The notes below the pieces were generated by a model. That model was given only the letters and a program-made list of their open reading frames with translations, had not been told where the DNA came from and did not search any database. 40,245 nt of DNA from Actinomycetota bacterium (GTDB taxonomy: Bacteria > Actinomycetota > Acidimicrobiia > Acidimicrobiales > CADCSY01), in the NCBI GenBank assembly GCA_019348555.1, contig JAHWJH010000007.1, forward strand, positions 1 to 40,245. Direction: 5' to 3'. The translations under genes and the position numbers were made by a program. How positions within the stretch are numbered: the stretch's first letter is position 1; each line of letters starts with the position of its first letter. This document shows, piece by piece, positions 16,297 to 23,420 of this stretch.

Positions 16297-17193
16297 TCAC
16301 TTGACCGGATCGAGGCCTTCGGGCTGGTCGTCGTCGAAGGTGTAGCCGTGGAGGAAATCGAACCGCTCGATCGCCTGGTTCACCTCCTCCACCATCTCCG
16401 CCGGCCAGGGGACGTGGTGGCGGGTGCGGCGGGGAGCGGCGTAGAGGATGGCGGCGCAGTCGTCGAGGTAGCCCGGCTCCGCGTCCAAACCGAGGAAGGT
16501 GCAGACCTCGATGAGCTTGAGGTGGGGCGCACCGAGCAGGGCCTCGTGGCGCACGTCGAGCACCTGCCCGGGGCTCAGGCGCACGCGCACGTCCGCCACC
16601 GTCGCGCACAGCTGGAGGTACTCGGCGACGGCGGCCGCCAGGCTGCCGCCTGGGCCGCTCCGCTGGAAGATCGTGGTGATGTTGTCGAACGGGTTGCGGG
16701 CGACGTGGATGAAGCGGGTCGGTACGCCCACCGTCGCCTCAAGGCGATCGAGCAGCCCGGTGTCGCCTGCCAGCCGGCGGGTGGAGCGCCCACCCTTCTT
16801 GTCGCCGAGTACCCTAAGCCGGCGGTACGTGCCCTGCCACTGGCCAGGCACCGTGTAGTCGTAGACGATCTCCCGCTTGTCCCGGTACCGCCGCGAGCTC
16901 TCGAGGGCGAGGGAGTAGACCTGCAGGCGCCCGAAGCGAGCCTGCACGTAGCGCAGGATGTCGGCCTCGTGGGCGATCGCGGCGTCGGGGTGGGCATCGA
17001 GCAACGATCCCAACAGGCTGTGGCCGGAACGGGGGTAGCCGATGAACATGCAGTACGACTGCACGTCCGCAAAGATCTGCCGGTCACGCAGCCCCGCGTA
17101 CGCCGAGGTGAGGAACGCACGCGGGAGGTCGAGGTTGTTGCGCACCCGGGCGACCGGTGACGACTGCCAGGCCGGGGCGGCGGGTGTGCCCAT
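16297..17193 (-). CDS. Sulfotransferase-family protein (SGH P-loop variant)
   Basis: 298 residues, the closest relative in the window of the protein at 10633. The 5'-phosphosulfate loop is at residues 50-60 (FIGYPRSGHSL), then LLDAHPDAAIAHEADILRYV. The block YDYTVPGQWQG...LRVLGDKKGG and the 3'-phosphate site TRFIHVARNPFDNI follow. A large open frame continues upstream to 17883, but it overlaps the divergent sulfotransferase and is not coding-like; ATG 17193 aligns with its homologues. The 39 bases between the two divergent genes must hold both promoters. A near-consensus TAGCAA lies 7 bases before the ATG on this strand, so the message may be leaderless. Confidence 0.84.
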   Translation of the reverse strand: MGTPAAPAWQSSPVARVRNNLDLPRAFLTSAYAGLRDRQIFADVQSYCMFIGYPRSGHSLLGSLLDAHPDAAIAHEADILRYVQARFGRLQVYSLALESSRRYRDKREIVYDYTVPGQWQGTYRRLRVLGDKKGGRSTRRLAGDTGLLDRLEATVGVPTRFIHVARNPFDNITTIFQRSGPGGSLAAAVAEYLQLCATVADVRVRLSPGQVLDVRHEALLGAPHLKLIEVCTFLGLDAEPGYLDDCAAILYAAPRRTRHHVPWPAEMVEEVNQAIERFDFLHGYTFDDDQPEGLDPVK

Positions 17194-17232
17194 CGCCGGA
17201 TTGCTAGCCCGTCGCCAGGGCCAGGGCAATCG

Positions 17233-18141
17233 ATGCCACCGGGACCGATCGTGAACGCGGTCGACCTGTGGAAGCGCTGGGTTCCCCGCAGCTACCAGCA
17301 GCGGGTGATCGAAGCTCGCGTGGCGGCGCGGCGCCGCACGGATCCTCGCCGCCCGCTCCCCGACTTCCTCGTCATCGGCGCCCAACGCTGTGGCACCAGC
17401 TCGCTCTACAAGTACCTGGAGCAGCACCCCTGTGTGCTGTCGTCGCTCCGAAAGGAGACCGAGTACTTCTCCGCCCGCTGGCCCAACGGCGAGGCGTGGT
17501 ACCGGGCTCACTTCCCGTCCCGCTGGCGGAGATCGGCCGAGACACGCAGACGTGGCTTCGGTGTGCTCACCTTCGAGGCTTCGCCGAACTACGTGTTCCA
17601 CCCGCTGGCACCCGCCCGGGCCGCTCGCATGGTGCCTGACGCCAAGCTGGTCGTGCTGCTGCGCAACCCCGTCAGCCGGGCCTTCTCCCACCATCAGCAC
17701 GAGGTCCGAGCGGGCCGGGAGACGTTGCCGTTCGCCGAGGCGCTCGCGTGCGAGGCCGACCGCCTGGCCGGTGAGGAGGAGCGGATGGTGCGCGAGCCCG
17801 GTTATCGCAGCCTCGCCTGGGAGCGGTACTCGTACCAGGCCAGGGGCCGCTACGCCGAGCAGCTCGAGCGGTGGATGAGTCAATTCGGCCCGGAGCGCTT
17901 CCTGGTGCTCCGCAGCGAAGACCTCTACGCCGATCCCCCGGGTACCTACCGGGAGTTGCTGGCGTTCCTGGGGCTACCCGACTGGCAGCCGCCGGCATTC
18001 CGCAACCACAGCTACTCCGGGGGGGCGCCGGAGCCGGCCGAGGCGTTCCCGCCGTCGGTGCGCCGGCGCCTCGAGGAGGCCTTCAGCGTCCCCAACCGGC
18101 GGCTCTACTCGCTGCTGGGGCGCGACCTCGGCTGGGAGTGA
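17233..18141 (+). CDS. Sulfotransferase (PF00685-like)
   Basis: 302 residues of classical sulfotransferase type. The 5'-phosphosulfate loop is at about residues 48-58 (VIGAQRCGTSSLYKYL) followed by EQHPCVL, and the 3'-phosphate site is at about 138-152 (LVVLLRNPVSRAFSHH). The sequence FEASPNYVFHPLAP between them and RSEDLYADP later are typical of heparan-type N- and O-sulfotransferases and their bacterial relatives. It is a different subfamily from the SGH group. Start ATG 17233 or GTG 17251. Its 3' end overlaps the convergent sulfotransferase gene by 37 bases. It probably sulfates a glycan made by this locus. Confidence 0.87.
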   Translation: MPPGPIVNAVDLWKRWVPRSYQQRVIEARVAARRRTDPRRPLPDFLVIGAQRCGTSSLYKYLEQHPCVLSSLRKETEYFSARWPNGEAWYRAHFPSRWRRSAETRRRGFGVLTFEASPNYVFHPLAPARAARMVPDAKLVVLLRNPVSRAFSHHQHEVRAGRETLPFAEALACEADRLAGEEERMVREPGYRSLAWERYSYQARGRYAEQLERWMSQFGPERFLVLRSEDLYADPPGTYRELLAFLGLPDWQPPAFRNHSYSGGAPEPAEAFPPSVRRRLEEAFSVPNRRLYSLLGRDLGWE

Positions 18142-19136
18142 CCCCAATCGTCGACGGGCGTGGCCGACGAGGCGAGCCCGAGCCGCCGTTGCAGGCGGGT
18201 GACTTGGAATCGACCCCGGCGACCCTGCCATTGGAGCCAGCCCCGGGCCACGGCACCGCGGGCCGCCAGTGAGTCGGCGCTTCCGGTCCGCTCGTAGCCG
18301 AGGTCGGCGAGGAGGTCGCCGGCGATGGCGTCGAAGAGCTCCAGATCCTCGGGCGCGAGCTCCCCACGCCAGTCCCGCAGGCCCTGCGTGAGGGGGCGGG
18401 CGACGTTCTCGAATGCCGTCCGCCCCGATCCACCCATCCCCGCGAGCACCGTGTCGGCTCGCTCGTGGAACTGCAGCATGTTCGGTTCGTACTCCAGATC
18501 GAGGAACGCGCACAGGGGCCGCAGGGTCTCCTCGGGTCGCTCGACGAGGTCCTCGTAGCGCACCTCCCGATAGCGCCCCTCGCCGAGCGCCTTGCCCGCC
18601 CTGCGTCCGCGCAGCACTCTGCCCTTCCAGTTGAAGGCGGCGTCAGCGAGCGTCTGGGGCCCGAAGCCGCGCTCTCGGTAGCCGAGCCAGGAGCTGCGCC
18701 CGTCCCGGATGACGTGGACGAAGCGGGCTTCGGGGAACAGCTCGCCCAGGAGACCGATGCGCAGCACGTGGCCAGGCGTCTTGTCGGCGTAGCGCGGCTT
18801 GCCCTGGTGTTCGGCGTAGAGCCCGAGCACGCGTCGCACCGCATCGGCGTAGGTGGGCACCGGTCGGGTGAAGGCCTCCCGCATCGTCGCCTCCGGCACT
18901 TGGAGGAGGGGGAAGCGATGGCTGGCGAACAGGTCGGTCAGGAATCGCTCGGTGACCAACCCGTGGACGGTCTCGTAGCGGCGGCGACGTCGCCCCATCT
19001 CCACGATGAACTGGGCGTGGTGCGCCACGGCCAGCTGGGAGTGGGAGTCGAAGATGGCCCGCACCAGCGTCGTGCCCGAGCGCCCGCAGCCCACGAACAT
19101 GGGGAAGGACCCACCGCGCGTGCCGGCGGCGCTCAC
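18105..19136 (-). CDS. Sulfotransferase (PF13469-like)
   Basis: 343 residues from GTG 19136. The P-loop FVGCGRSGTTLVRAI begins at about residue 14, followed by FDSHSQLAVAHHAQFI. A central segment has RYADKTPGH, and the 3'-phosphate site is RFVHVIRDGRSSW, the Arg-Asp-Gly form typical of the Sulfotransfer_3 family. I chose the GTG because a purine-rich GAGG lies upstream and residues further upstream look non-coding; the frame is open to 19223. The basic C-terminal 60 residues extend past the domain and overlap the end of the convergent gene. The substrate is unknown; several families of sulfotransferase together suggest multiple sulfation positions. Confidence 0.85.
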   Translation of the reverse strand: MSAAGTRGGSFPMFVGCGRSGTTLVRAIFDSHSQLAVAHHAQFIVEMGRRRRRYETVHGLVTERFLTDLFASHRFPLLQVPEATMREAFTRPVPTYADAVRRVLGLYAEHQGKPRYADKTPGHVLRIGLLGELFPEARFVHVIRDGRSSWLGYRERGFGPQTLADAAFNWKGRVLRGRRAGKALGEGRYREVRYEDLVERPEETLRPLCAFLDLEYEPNMLQFHERADTVLAGMGGSGRTAFENVARPLTQGLRDWRGELAPEDLELFDAIAGDLLADLGYERTGSADSLAARGAVARGWLQWQGRRGRFQVTRLQRRLGLASSATPVDDWGHSQPRSRPSSE

Positions 19137-19155
19137 GGCCTCAACCGCCTCGTGG

Positions 19156-19290
19156 TCACAGCTGGTGGCCCAGCCATCGCTCCGGGCACCCGGCGTCGTC
19201 CCAGACCTGGTCGAGGACGGCATCGGGGATCCGGCCGTCGGAGTCGGCCGCTTGGTGCCAGCCCACCCGCGTCAGCACGTCTCGAGCCAT
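19156..19290 (-). CDS. Small ORF upstream of a sulfotransferase, unknown
   Basis: A 44-codon ORF (begins MARDVLTRVGWHQ, ends CPERWLGHQL) ends 19 bases before the GTG start of the sulfotransferase at 19136. Its acidic, aromatic composition reads as coding, unlike the shadow frames nearby. The open frame continues upstream to about 19464 without a better start. It may be a small coupled peptide or the C-terminal end of a decayed gene, possibly the same sulfotransferase remnant that begins at 19501. Confidence 0.4.
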   Translation of the reverse strand: MARDVLTRVGWHQAADSDGRIPDAVLDQVWDDAGCPERWLGHQL

Positions 19291-19384
19291 CGCTCGATGG
19301 TAGGCGGCACGTCCGGCAAACGGCGCAGGCAGCCTGAGTGCTCGATCCCTCCGCACCACCGGGCTCACCCTGGCCTCTCGGCGG

Positions 19385-19501
19385 TCACGTTGTGCGCCTC
19401 GCCCGGAGGTGGCCGGAGGCCAGACCGAAGTGAGAGAGCACCGCCGCGCCCGACTTCGCGGCACCGATGATGACGAGGTCGGGAACCCGGAAATGCTTCA
19501 T
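19385..19501 (-). pseudogene. Sulfotransferase 5' fragment
   Basis: An ATG at 19501 opens a 38-residue frame reading MKHFRVPDLVIIGAAKSGAA and ends at a TGA at 19385-19387. The start is typical of a PF00685-type sulfotransferase, where DFLVIGAQKSGTT leads into the phosphosulfate loop. Here the two Thr of the loop are Ala-Ala and the protein ends about 20 residues later. It is a dead N-terminal fragment, probably left by an internal deletion. Together with 12710-12844 it shows that more sulfotransferases once stood here. Confidence 0.6.
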
Positions 19502-19560
19502 ACCGGTACGCTCACGCTAACAACCGGCCGGGGTTTCGTGGGAGACATCGTCACGACGTC

Positions 19561-19566
19561 TAGCAT
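19561..19566 (+). promoter_or_regulatory. Probable -10 element, leaderless type, for the Wzc-like gene
   Basis: TAGCAT lies 6 bases before the ATG at 19573 and there is no ribosome site between them, the usual picture of a leaderless actinobacterial transcript. No good -35 is visible. It would drive 19573 to at least 22382. Confidence 0.45.
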
Positions 19567-19572
19567 GTGGCG

Positions 19573-21207
19573 ATGTCCGAAGAGGCGGTTGCGGGCCGAG
19601 AACTCGATCTTCGCGACTACCTACGCGTCCTGTGGGTGCGCAAGTGGGTCGTCGTCGTGGCCACCGTGGTCATGGTGACCGTGGCCTACGGCTTCTCCGC
19701 CCGGCAGGATCCGGTCTACCAGGCGACCGCCCAGTTTCGGGTTGTGCCACCCGTGAACCCACTTGTCGCCGAGGGCTCGCGCGGGTCGCAGGTCTCGCCG
19801 GAGACCGAGATCGAGGTCCTGCAGAGTGCTCCGGTCGTCCAGCGGGTGAGGGAGAAGCTCGGGGGCACGGCTCCCTCCATCACGGCGGAGTCGGTGAGCG
19901 GCACCGAGTTCGTCAAGGTCACGGGGGAGAGCCGTGATCCCGAGTCGGCAGCGGCGATCCCGAACGCCTACGTCGATGCCTACGTCGACTACCGTCGTCA
20001 GCAGACCGTCGACAACCTGACACCCGTACGTGACCAGGCTCAGGTTCGTTTCGACCAGGTACAGAACGAGATCAACGATCTGACCGAGCAGTTGAACCGC
20101 ACCTCCCCCCTGACCCAGCCTCAGACGTACAACGACCTTGTGGACCGGCGTTCCGCGGCCCTCAACCGCCAGGGGCCCATCCGCACCGAGATCGACCGGC
20201 TCGACACCCAGATCAACGTCGGAGTCACCGGTGGCGCCAGCGAAGGGACGCCAGCCGAGGTGCCGAAGGAACCCAGCAAGCCGAAGCCGGTTCGCAATGG
20301 ACTCCTCGCCCTGCCCGTCGGGCTGGTGTTCGGCATCGGTTTGGTGTTCCTGTTCGAGTACCTCGATGACTCGATCAAGTCGAAGGACGACCTCCAGCGG
20401 GCCACCGGTGCCCTGCCCGTGCTCGGGCTCATCCCCACCGTGCCGTGGCGAGACCGGGCGCAAGCCCACGTCGTCAGCCTCGAGAACCCCACCTCGCCTC
20501 CCAGCGAGGCCTACCGCTCACTTCGCACCTCGATCCAGTTCCTCGGCATCGACAACCCCCTCCACTGCGTGCAGATCACCAGTGCCTCGCAGGGCGAGGG
20601 CAAGACCACGACCGTCACGAACCTGGCCCTCATGCTGGCCCGCGCGGGTGAGCGTGGGGTCGTGGTGGTCGACTGCGACCTGCGCCGTCCCCGCCTCCAC
20701 GAGTTCTTCGACCTTCCCAACGACATCGGGTTCACCTCGGTGCTGCTCGGCGAGGTGCCGGTCTCGGCGGCCCTGCAGCGCTTCGACGACGAACCCGGGC
20801 TGTCGGTGCTCGTCTCGGGGCCCATCCCCTCCGATCCGTCCGAGCTCCTCGCCTCCCGGCGCACCGCCGAGGTCCTTGCTTCGCTGCGGGTCGACGGCGG
20901 CCTGGTGCTGCTCGACACCCCCCCGGTCCTTCCCGTCACCGACGCCCTGGTCGTGTCGAAGTGGGTCGATGCCACTCTGCTGGTAACCTCCGCCGGTCGC
21001 ACCACCAGGCGCCAGGTGCAGCGGACCGTGGAGCTGCTCGCCCAGATCGACGCCCCGTTGGTGGGCACCGTGTTGAACCAGGCGCCGAGCGGCACGAGCG
21101 GCTACGGCTACGGCTACGGCAGCGGCAGTTACTACGGACCCAAGCCGCTGTTGACCCCACGAGAGCAAGCCGAGAGCGGGCAGCAGAAGGCCCGGGCCGC
21201 CAGGTAG
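19573..21207 (+). CDS. Wzc-like polysaccharide co-polymerase with BY-kinase domain
   Basis: 544 residues. A Wzz-type chain-length domain begins with LRDYLRVLWVRKW and has a first membrane span at about 23-43, an external coiled region, and a second span at about 241-262. The cytoplasmic ATPase follows, with Walker A SASQGEGKTTT near 337, the Walker A' motif VVVVDCDLRRPRL near 363 and Walker B LVLLDTPPVLPVTDAL near 444. The C-terminus carries the tyrosine cluster GYGYGYGSGSYYG at about 509-523, where bacterial tyrosine kinases autophosphorylate. Fusion of both domains in one chain is the Wzc arrangement. It would set chain length and export with a polymerase. The aminotransferase gene follows 2 bases later. 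Confidence 0.92.
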   Translation: MSEEAVAGRELDLRDYLRVLWVRKWVVVVATVVMVTVAYGFSARQDPVYQATAQFRVVPPVNPLVAEGSRGSQVSPETEIEVLQSAPVVQRVREKLGGTAPSITAESVSGTEFVKVTGESRDPESAAAIPNAYVDAYVDYRRQQTVDNLTPVRDQAQVRFDQVQNEINDLTEQLNRTSPLTQPQTYNDLVDRRSAALNRQGPIRTEIDRLDTQINVGVTGGASEGTPAEVPKEPSKPKPVRNGLLALPVGLVFGIGLVFLFEYLDDSIKSKDDLQRATGALPVLGLIPTVPWRDRAQAHVVSLENPTSPPSEAYRSLRTSIQFLGIDNPLHCVQITSASQGEGKTTTVTNLALMLARAGERGVVVVDCDLRRPRLHEFFDLPNDIGFTSVLLGEVPVSAALQRFDDEPGLSVLVSGPIPSDPSELLASRRTAEVLASLRVDGGLVLLDTPPVLPVTDALVVSKWVDATLLVTSAGRTTRRQVQRTVELLAQIDAPLVGTVLNQAPSGTSGYGYGYGSGSYYGPKPLLTPREQAESGQQKARAAR

Positions 21208-21209
21208 CC

Positions 21210-22382
21210 ATGCGACAACCTGCTGTGCTCGGCGGTCCGCCGGCCTTTCCCGACGGACTGCCGTTCGCCCGTCCGTTCACCCCGCCGCTCGCCGCCGTCA
21301 CGGGCCGCCTCGGCCCCTCCTACGACCGGGGGATCCTGACCAACGGGCCTCTCGTCCGCGAACTGGAGGAACGCACAACCGAGCGCCTCGGCGTGGCCCA
21401 CGTGGTCGCCGTAGCCTCGTGCACGTCGGGGCTCATGCTGGTGCTGCGCCACCTGGTGGCGTCGGGGGGCTCGGTCGCCCTCCCGAGCTTCACCTTCTCG
21501 GCGTCGGCCCATGCCCCGGCTTGGTGTGGCCTCCTCCCTAGCTTCGTCGAGTGCCAGGCTGACACGTTCCAGGTCGACGTGTCCGACCTCGAAGCCCGCC
21601 TCGACGGGACCGACGCCATCATCGCCACCCACGTCTTCGGTGCCCCCGCACCCGTCGAGCAGCTCGAGAAGCTGGCCGAGTCAGCGGGAATCCCTCTGGT
21701 CTTCGATGCCGCTCATGCCCTGGGCTCCCGCCGTCAGGGTCGGCCGGTCGGCGCATCGGGCCACGCCGAGGTGTTCAGCCTCAGCCCCACCAAGCTGGTG
21801 GTGGGTGGCGAAGGTGGCCTCGTCGCCACCAACCGCGACGACGTGGCGGAGGCGGTTGTCCTTGGGCGCGACTACGGCAACCCCGGCGACTACGACTGCC
21901 GCTTCCCCGGCGTCAACGCCCGCATGTCGGAACTGCACGCCGCCACGGCCCTCGAGTCGTTGAGCATGCTCGACGACCACCTCGTCCGCCGCCACGCGCT
22001 GGCCGACCGCTACCGCGCCGGTCTGGAAAGCGTCGACGGCATCGCCGTGCAGGTCGTCGACGACGGCGACAGCTCCACCTACAAGGACTTCACCATTCGA
22101 GTGGACGACGACTTCGGGATCTCCCGCGACGTGCTGGCCACGGCGCTCGCCGCCGAGGGCATCGACACCCGGCGCTACTTCTTCCCGCCCGTACACGCGC
22201 AGCAGGCCTACGCCCACCTCGCCCCCGCCAAGCTGCCGGTCACCGACGATGTCGCTGGCCGGGTGCTCTCGCTGCCCATGTTCGGGCGGCTCGGTCTCGA
22301 CGCCGTGGACGCCGTGGTGGAGGCGTTGACAGCGGTGCACCACTACGCCGACCAGGTCGGCGCCCGAGTCCCGCCCGCCTGA
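21210..22382 (+). CDS. DegT/DnrJ/EryC1-family sugar aminotransferase
   Basis: 390 residues of the PLP-dependent DegT family (PF01041), which converts keto-sugar nucleotides to amino sugars or acts as a dehydratase or similar. Landmarks are ASCTSGLMLVLRHLV (cofactor phosphate contact), LPSFTFSASAHAPAW, FDAAHALGS (the Asp that contacts the pyridine nitrogen), and the Schiff-base Lys195 in SLSPTKLVVGGEGG. The C-terminal DTRRYFFPPVHAQQAY is typical of the family. Lys at 195 argues for an aminotransferase rather than a His-type dehydratase. It lies 2 bases after the kinase gene and 6 before a membrane protein. Its product could be the amine used by the N-formyltransferase at 4317, though that is inference. 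Confidence 0.92.
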   Translation: MRQPAVLGGPPAFPDGLPFARPFTPPLAAVTGRLGPSYDRGILTNGPLVRELEERTTERLGVAHVVAVASCTSGLMLVLRHLVASGGSVALPSFTFSASAHAPAWCGLLPSFVECQADTFQVDVSDLEARLDGTDAIIATHVFGAPAPVEQLEKLAESAGIPLVFDAAHALGSRRQGRPVGASGHAEVFSLSPTKLVVGGEGGLVATNRDDVAEAVVLGRDYGNPGDYDCRFPGVNARMSELHAATALESLSMLDDHLVRRHALADRYRAGLESVDGIAVQVVDDGDSSTYKDFTIRVDDDFGISRDVLATALAAEGIDTRRYFFPPVHAQQAYAHLAPAKLPVTDDVAGRVLSLPMFGRLGLDAVDAVVEALTAVHHYADQVGARVPPA

Positions 22383-22388
22383 GGCGGG

Positions 22389-23321
22389 GTGATCCCCGAA
22401 CGCGTCCTCGCCCCCTTCGCCGAGGCGTCGTTTCGCAACGGGTTGGTCATCGGCGTCGTGGCGCTGGTGATCGGCGCGGCGGTGGCGGCGGCGTGGAGGA
22501 GCCGAACGGGCCGGCCCTGTCCGCTTGCCGGCCTTCTCGTTGCCGGTGGCGGAGCGGTCGCCGTCCTTGAGGCCGGCGTCTCGGTGCAAGGCCTCGTCCC
22601 CGGCCTCGTAGCTCTGGGCATCGGTGGCTGCATCGTCGACGTCGTGCCGCGGCTTCGACCGGCGCTCCCTCTCCTCGCTCTGCCGGGAGCATGGCTGCTG
22701 GCCACCGGGATCGACGTGAGCCAGAGCTGGGCACCTCTTGCCGTGGGCATCGTCGTGGCCGGAGGTGGAGCGCTGGCGGCCGACTTCGACGCCCGCTGGT
22801 CGGCCCGGCCATTGGGCCCGGGGCTGTTGGTGGCCTCGCTGGGAGGGGTGTTCCTCACCGTGCCCGAGACGGCCGAGGCCCTTCCCGTGCTCGGCGCCGC
22901 CCTGCCGTTGGCGCTGATCGGCTGGCCGGGAAACCTTGCATCGCTCGGGGCAGGTGGTTCGCTGGCGGCAACCGGACTGCTGGCCTGGACGGTCGCCCAA
23001 GGGGGGACCTTTCGCGACACGGCGATCGTCGGCGGCCTGGCATGCCTCGGGATGCTGGTGGCCGAGCCTCTCGGGCGGATGGCTCGCACGAACCGCCACG
23101 GTCGCCGCCTGCCCCGACCGGTCGGCGTGCTGGTCGCCGTGGTAGCGGCCCACCTGGTGGTGGTGCTGCTGGCGTCCCGGGTGGCGGGCCTGGGCGACGA
23201 CCTCGTCGCCTCCCTGGGGATCGCTGGCCTGGCTCTCGCCGCCGGCGCCGCTGCCTCCCTGGCCATCCGGGCTGTTGCCGCTCGGCCTCGGCCCACCACC
23301 GAGCCAGGCGGGACCGTATGA
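22389..23321 (+). CDS. Hypothetical multi-pass membrane protein
   Basis: 310 residues from a GTG with a purine-rich GAGGCGGG just upstream. It has about nine or ten hydrophobic segments rich in Ala, Val, Leu and Gly, few charged residues, and a short polar C-terminus with RPRPTTEPGG. I recognise no family motif. It sits 6 bases after the aminotransferase and so ends that operon; a role in export or assembly of the glycan is possible but unsupported. Confidence 0.65.
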   Translation: MIPERVLAPFAEASFRNGLVIGVVALVIGAAVAAAWRSRTGRPCPLAGLLVAGGGAVAVLEAGVSVQGLVPGLVALGIGGCIVDVVPRLRPALPLLALPGAWLLATGIDVSQSWAPLAVGIVVAGGGALAADFDARWSARPLGPGLLVASLGGVFLTVPETAEALPVLGAALPLALIGWPGNLASLGAGGSLAATGLLAWTVAQGGTFRDTAIVGGLACLGMLVAEPLGRMARTNRHGRRLPRPVGVLVAVVAAHLVVVLLASRVAGLGDDLVASLGIAGLALAAGAAASLAIRAVAARPRPTTEPGGTV

Positions 23322-23404
23322 GCCGACGTCGCCGAAGATCTCGCCGGACTGTCCTGAGACCAGCCGGCGCCAACCGCCCTTCCGGGTCGTGGGGGCGCGG
23401 CCGG

Positions 23405-23410
23405 TAACAT
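23405..23410 (+). promoter_or_regulatory. Probable -10 element for the radical SAM gene
   Basis: TAACAT is 10 bases upstream of the ATG at 23421, with no ribosome site between. Transcription would begin at or within a few bases of the start codon. The preceding 83 bases after the membrane-protein gene show nothing else. Confidence 0.4.
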
Positions 23411-23420
23411 CGGCCGGACC

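Noticed and set aside
17194-17883. N-terminal extension of the minus-strand sulfotransferase
   Set aside because: It would overlap the divergent sulfotransferase by 650 bases, and the homologues start where ATG 17193 does.
21681-23153. 490-codon open frame on the minus strand
   Set aside because: Antisense to the aminotransferase and membrane-protein genes; His/Arg/Gly-rich without family features.
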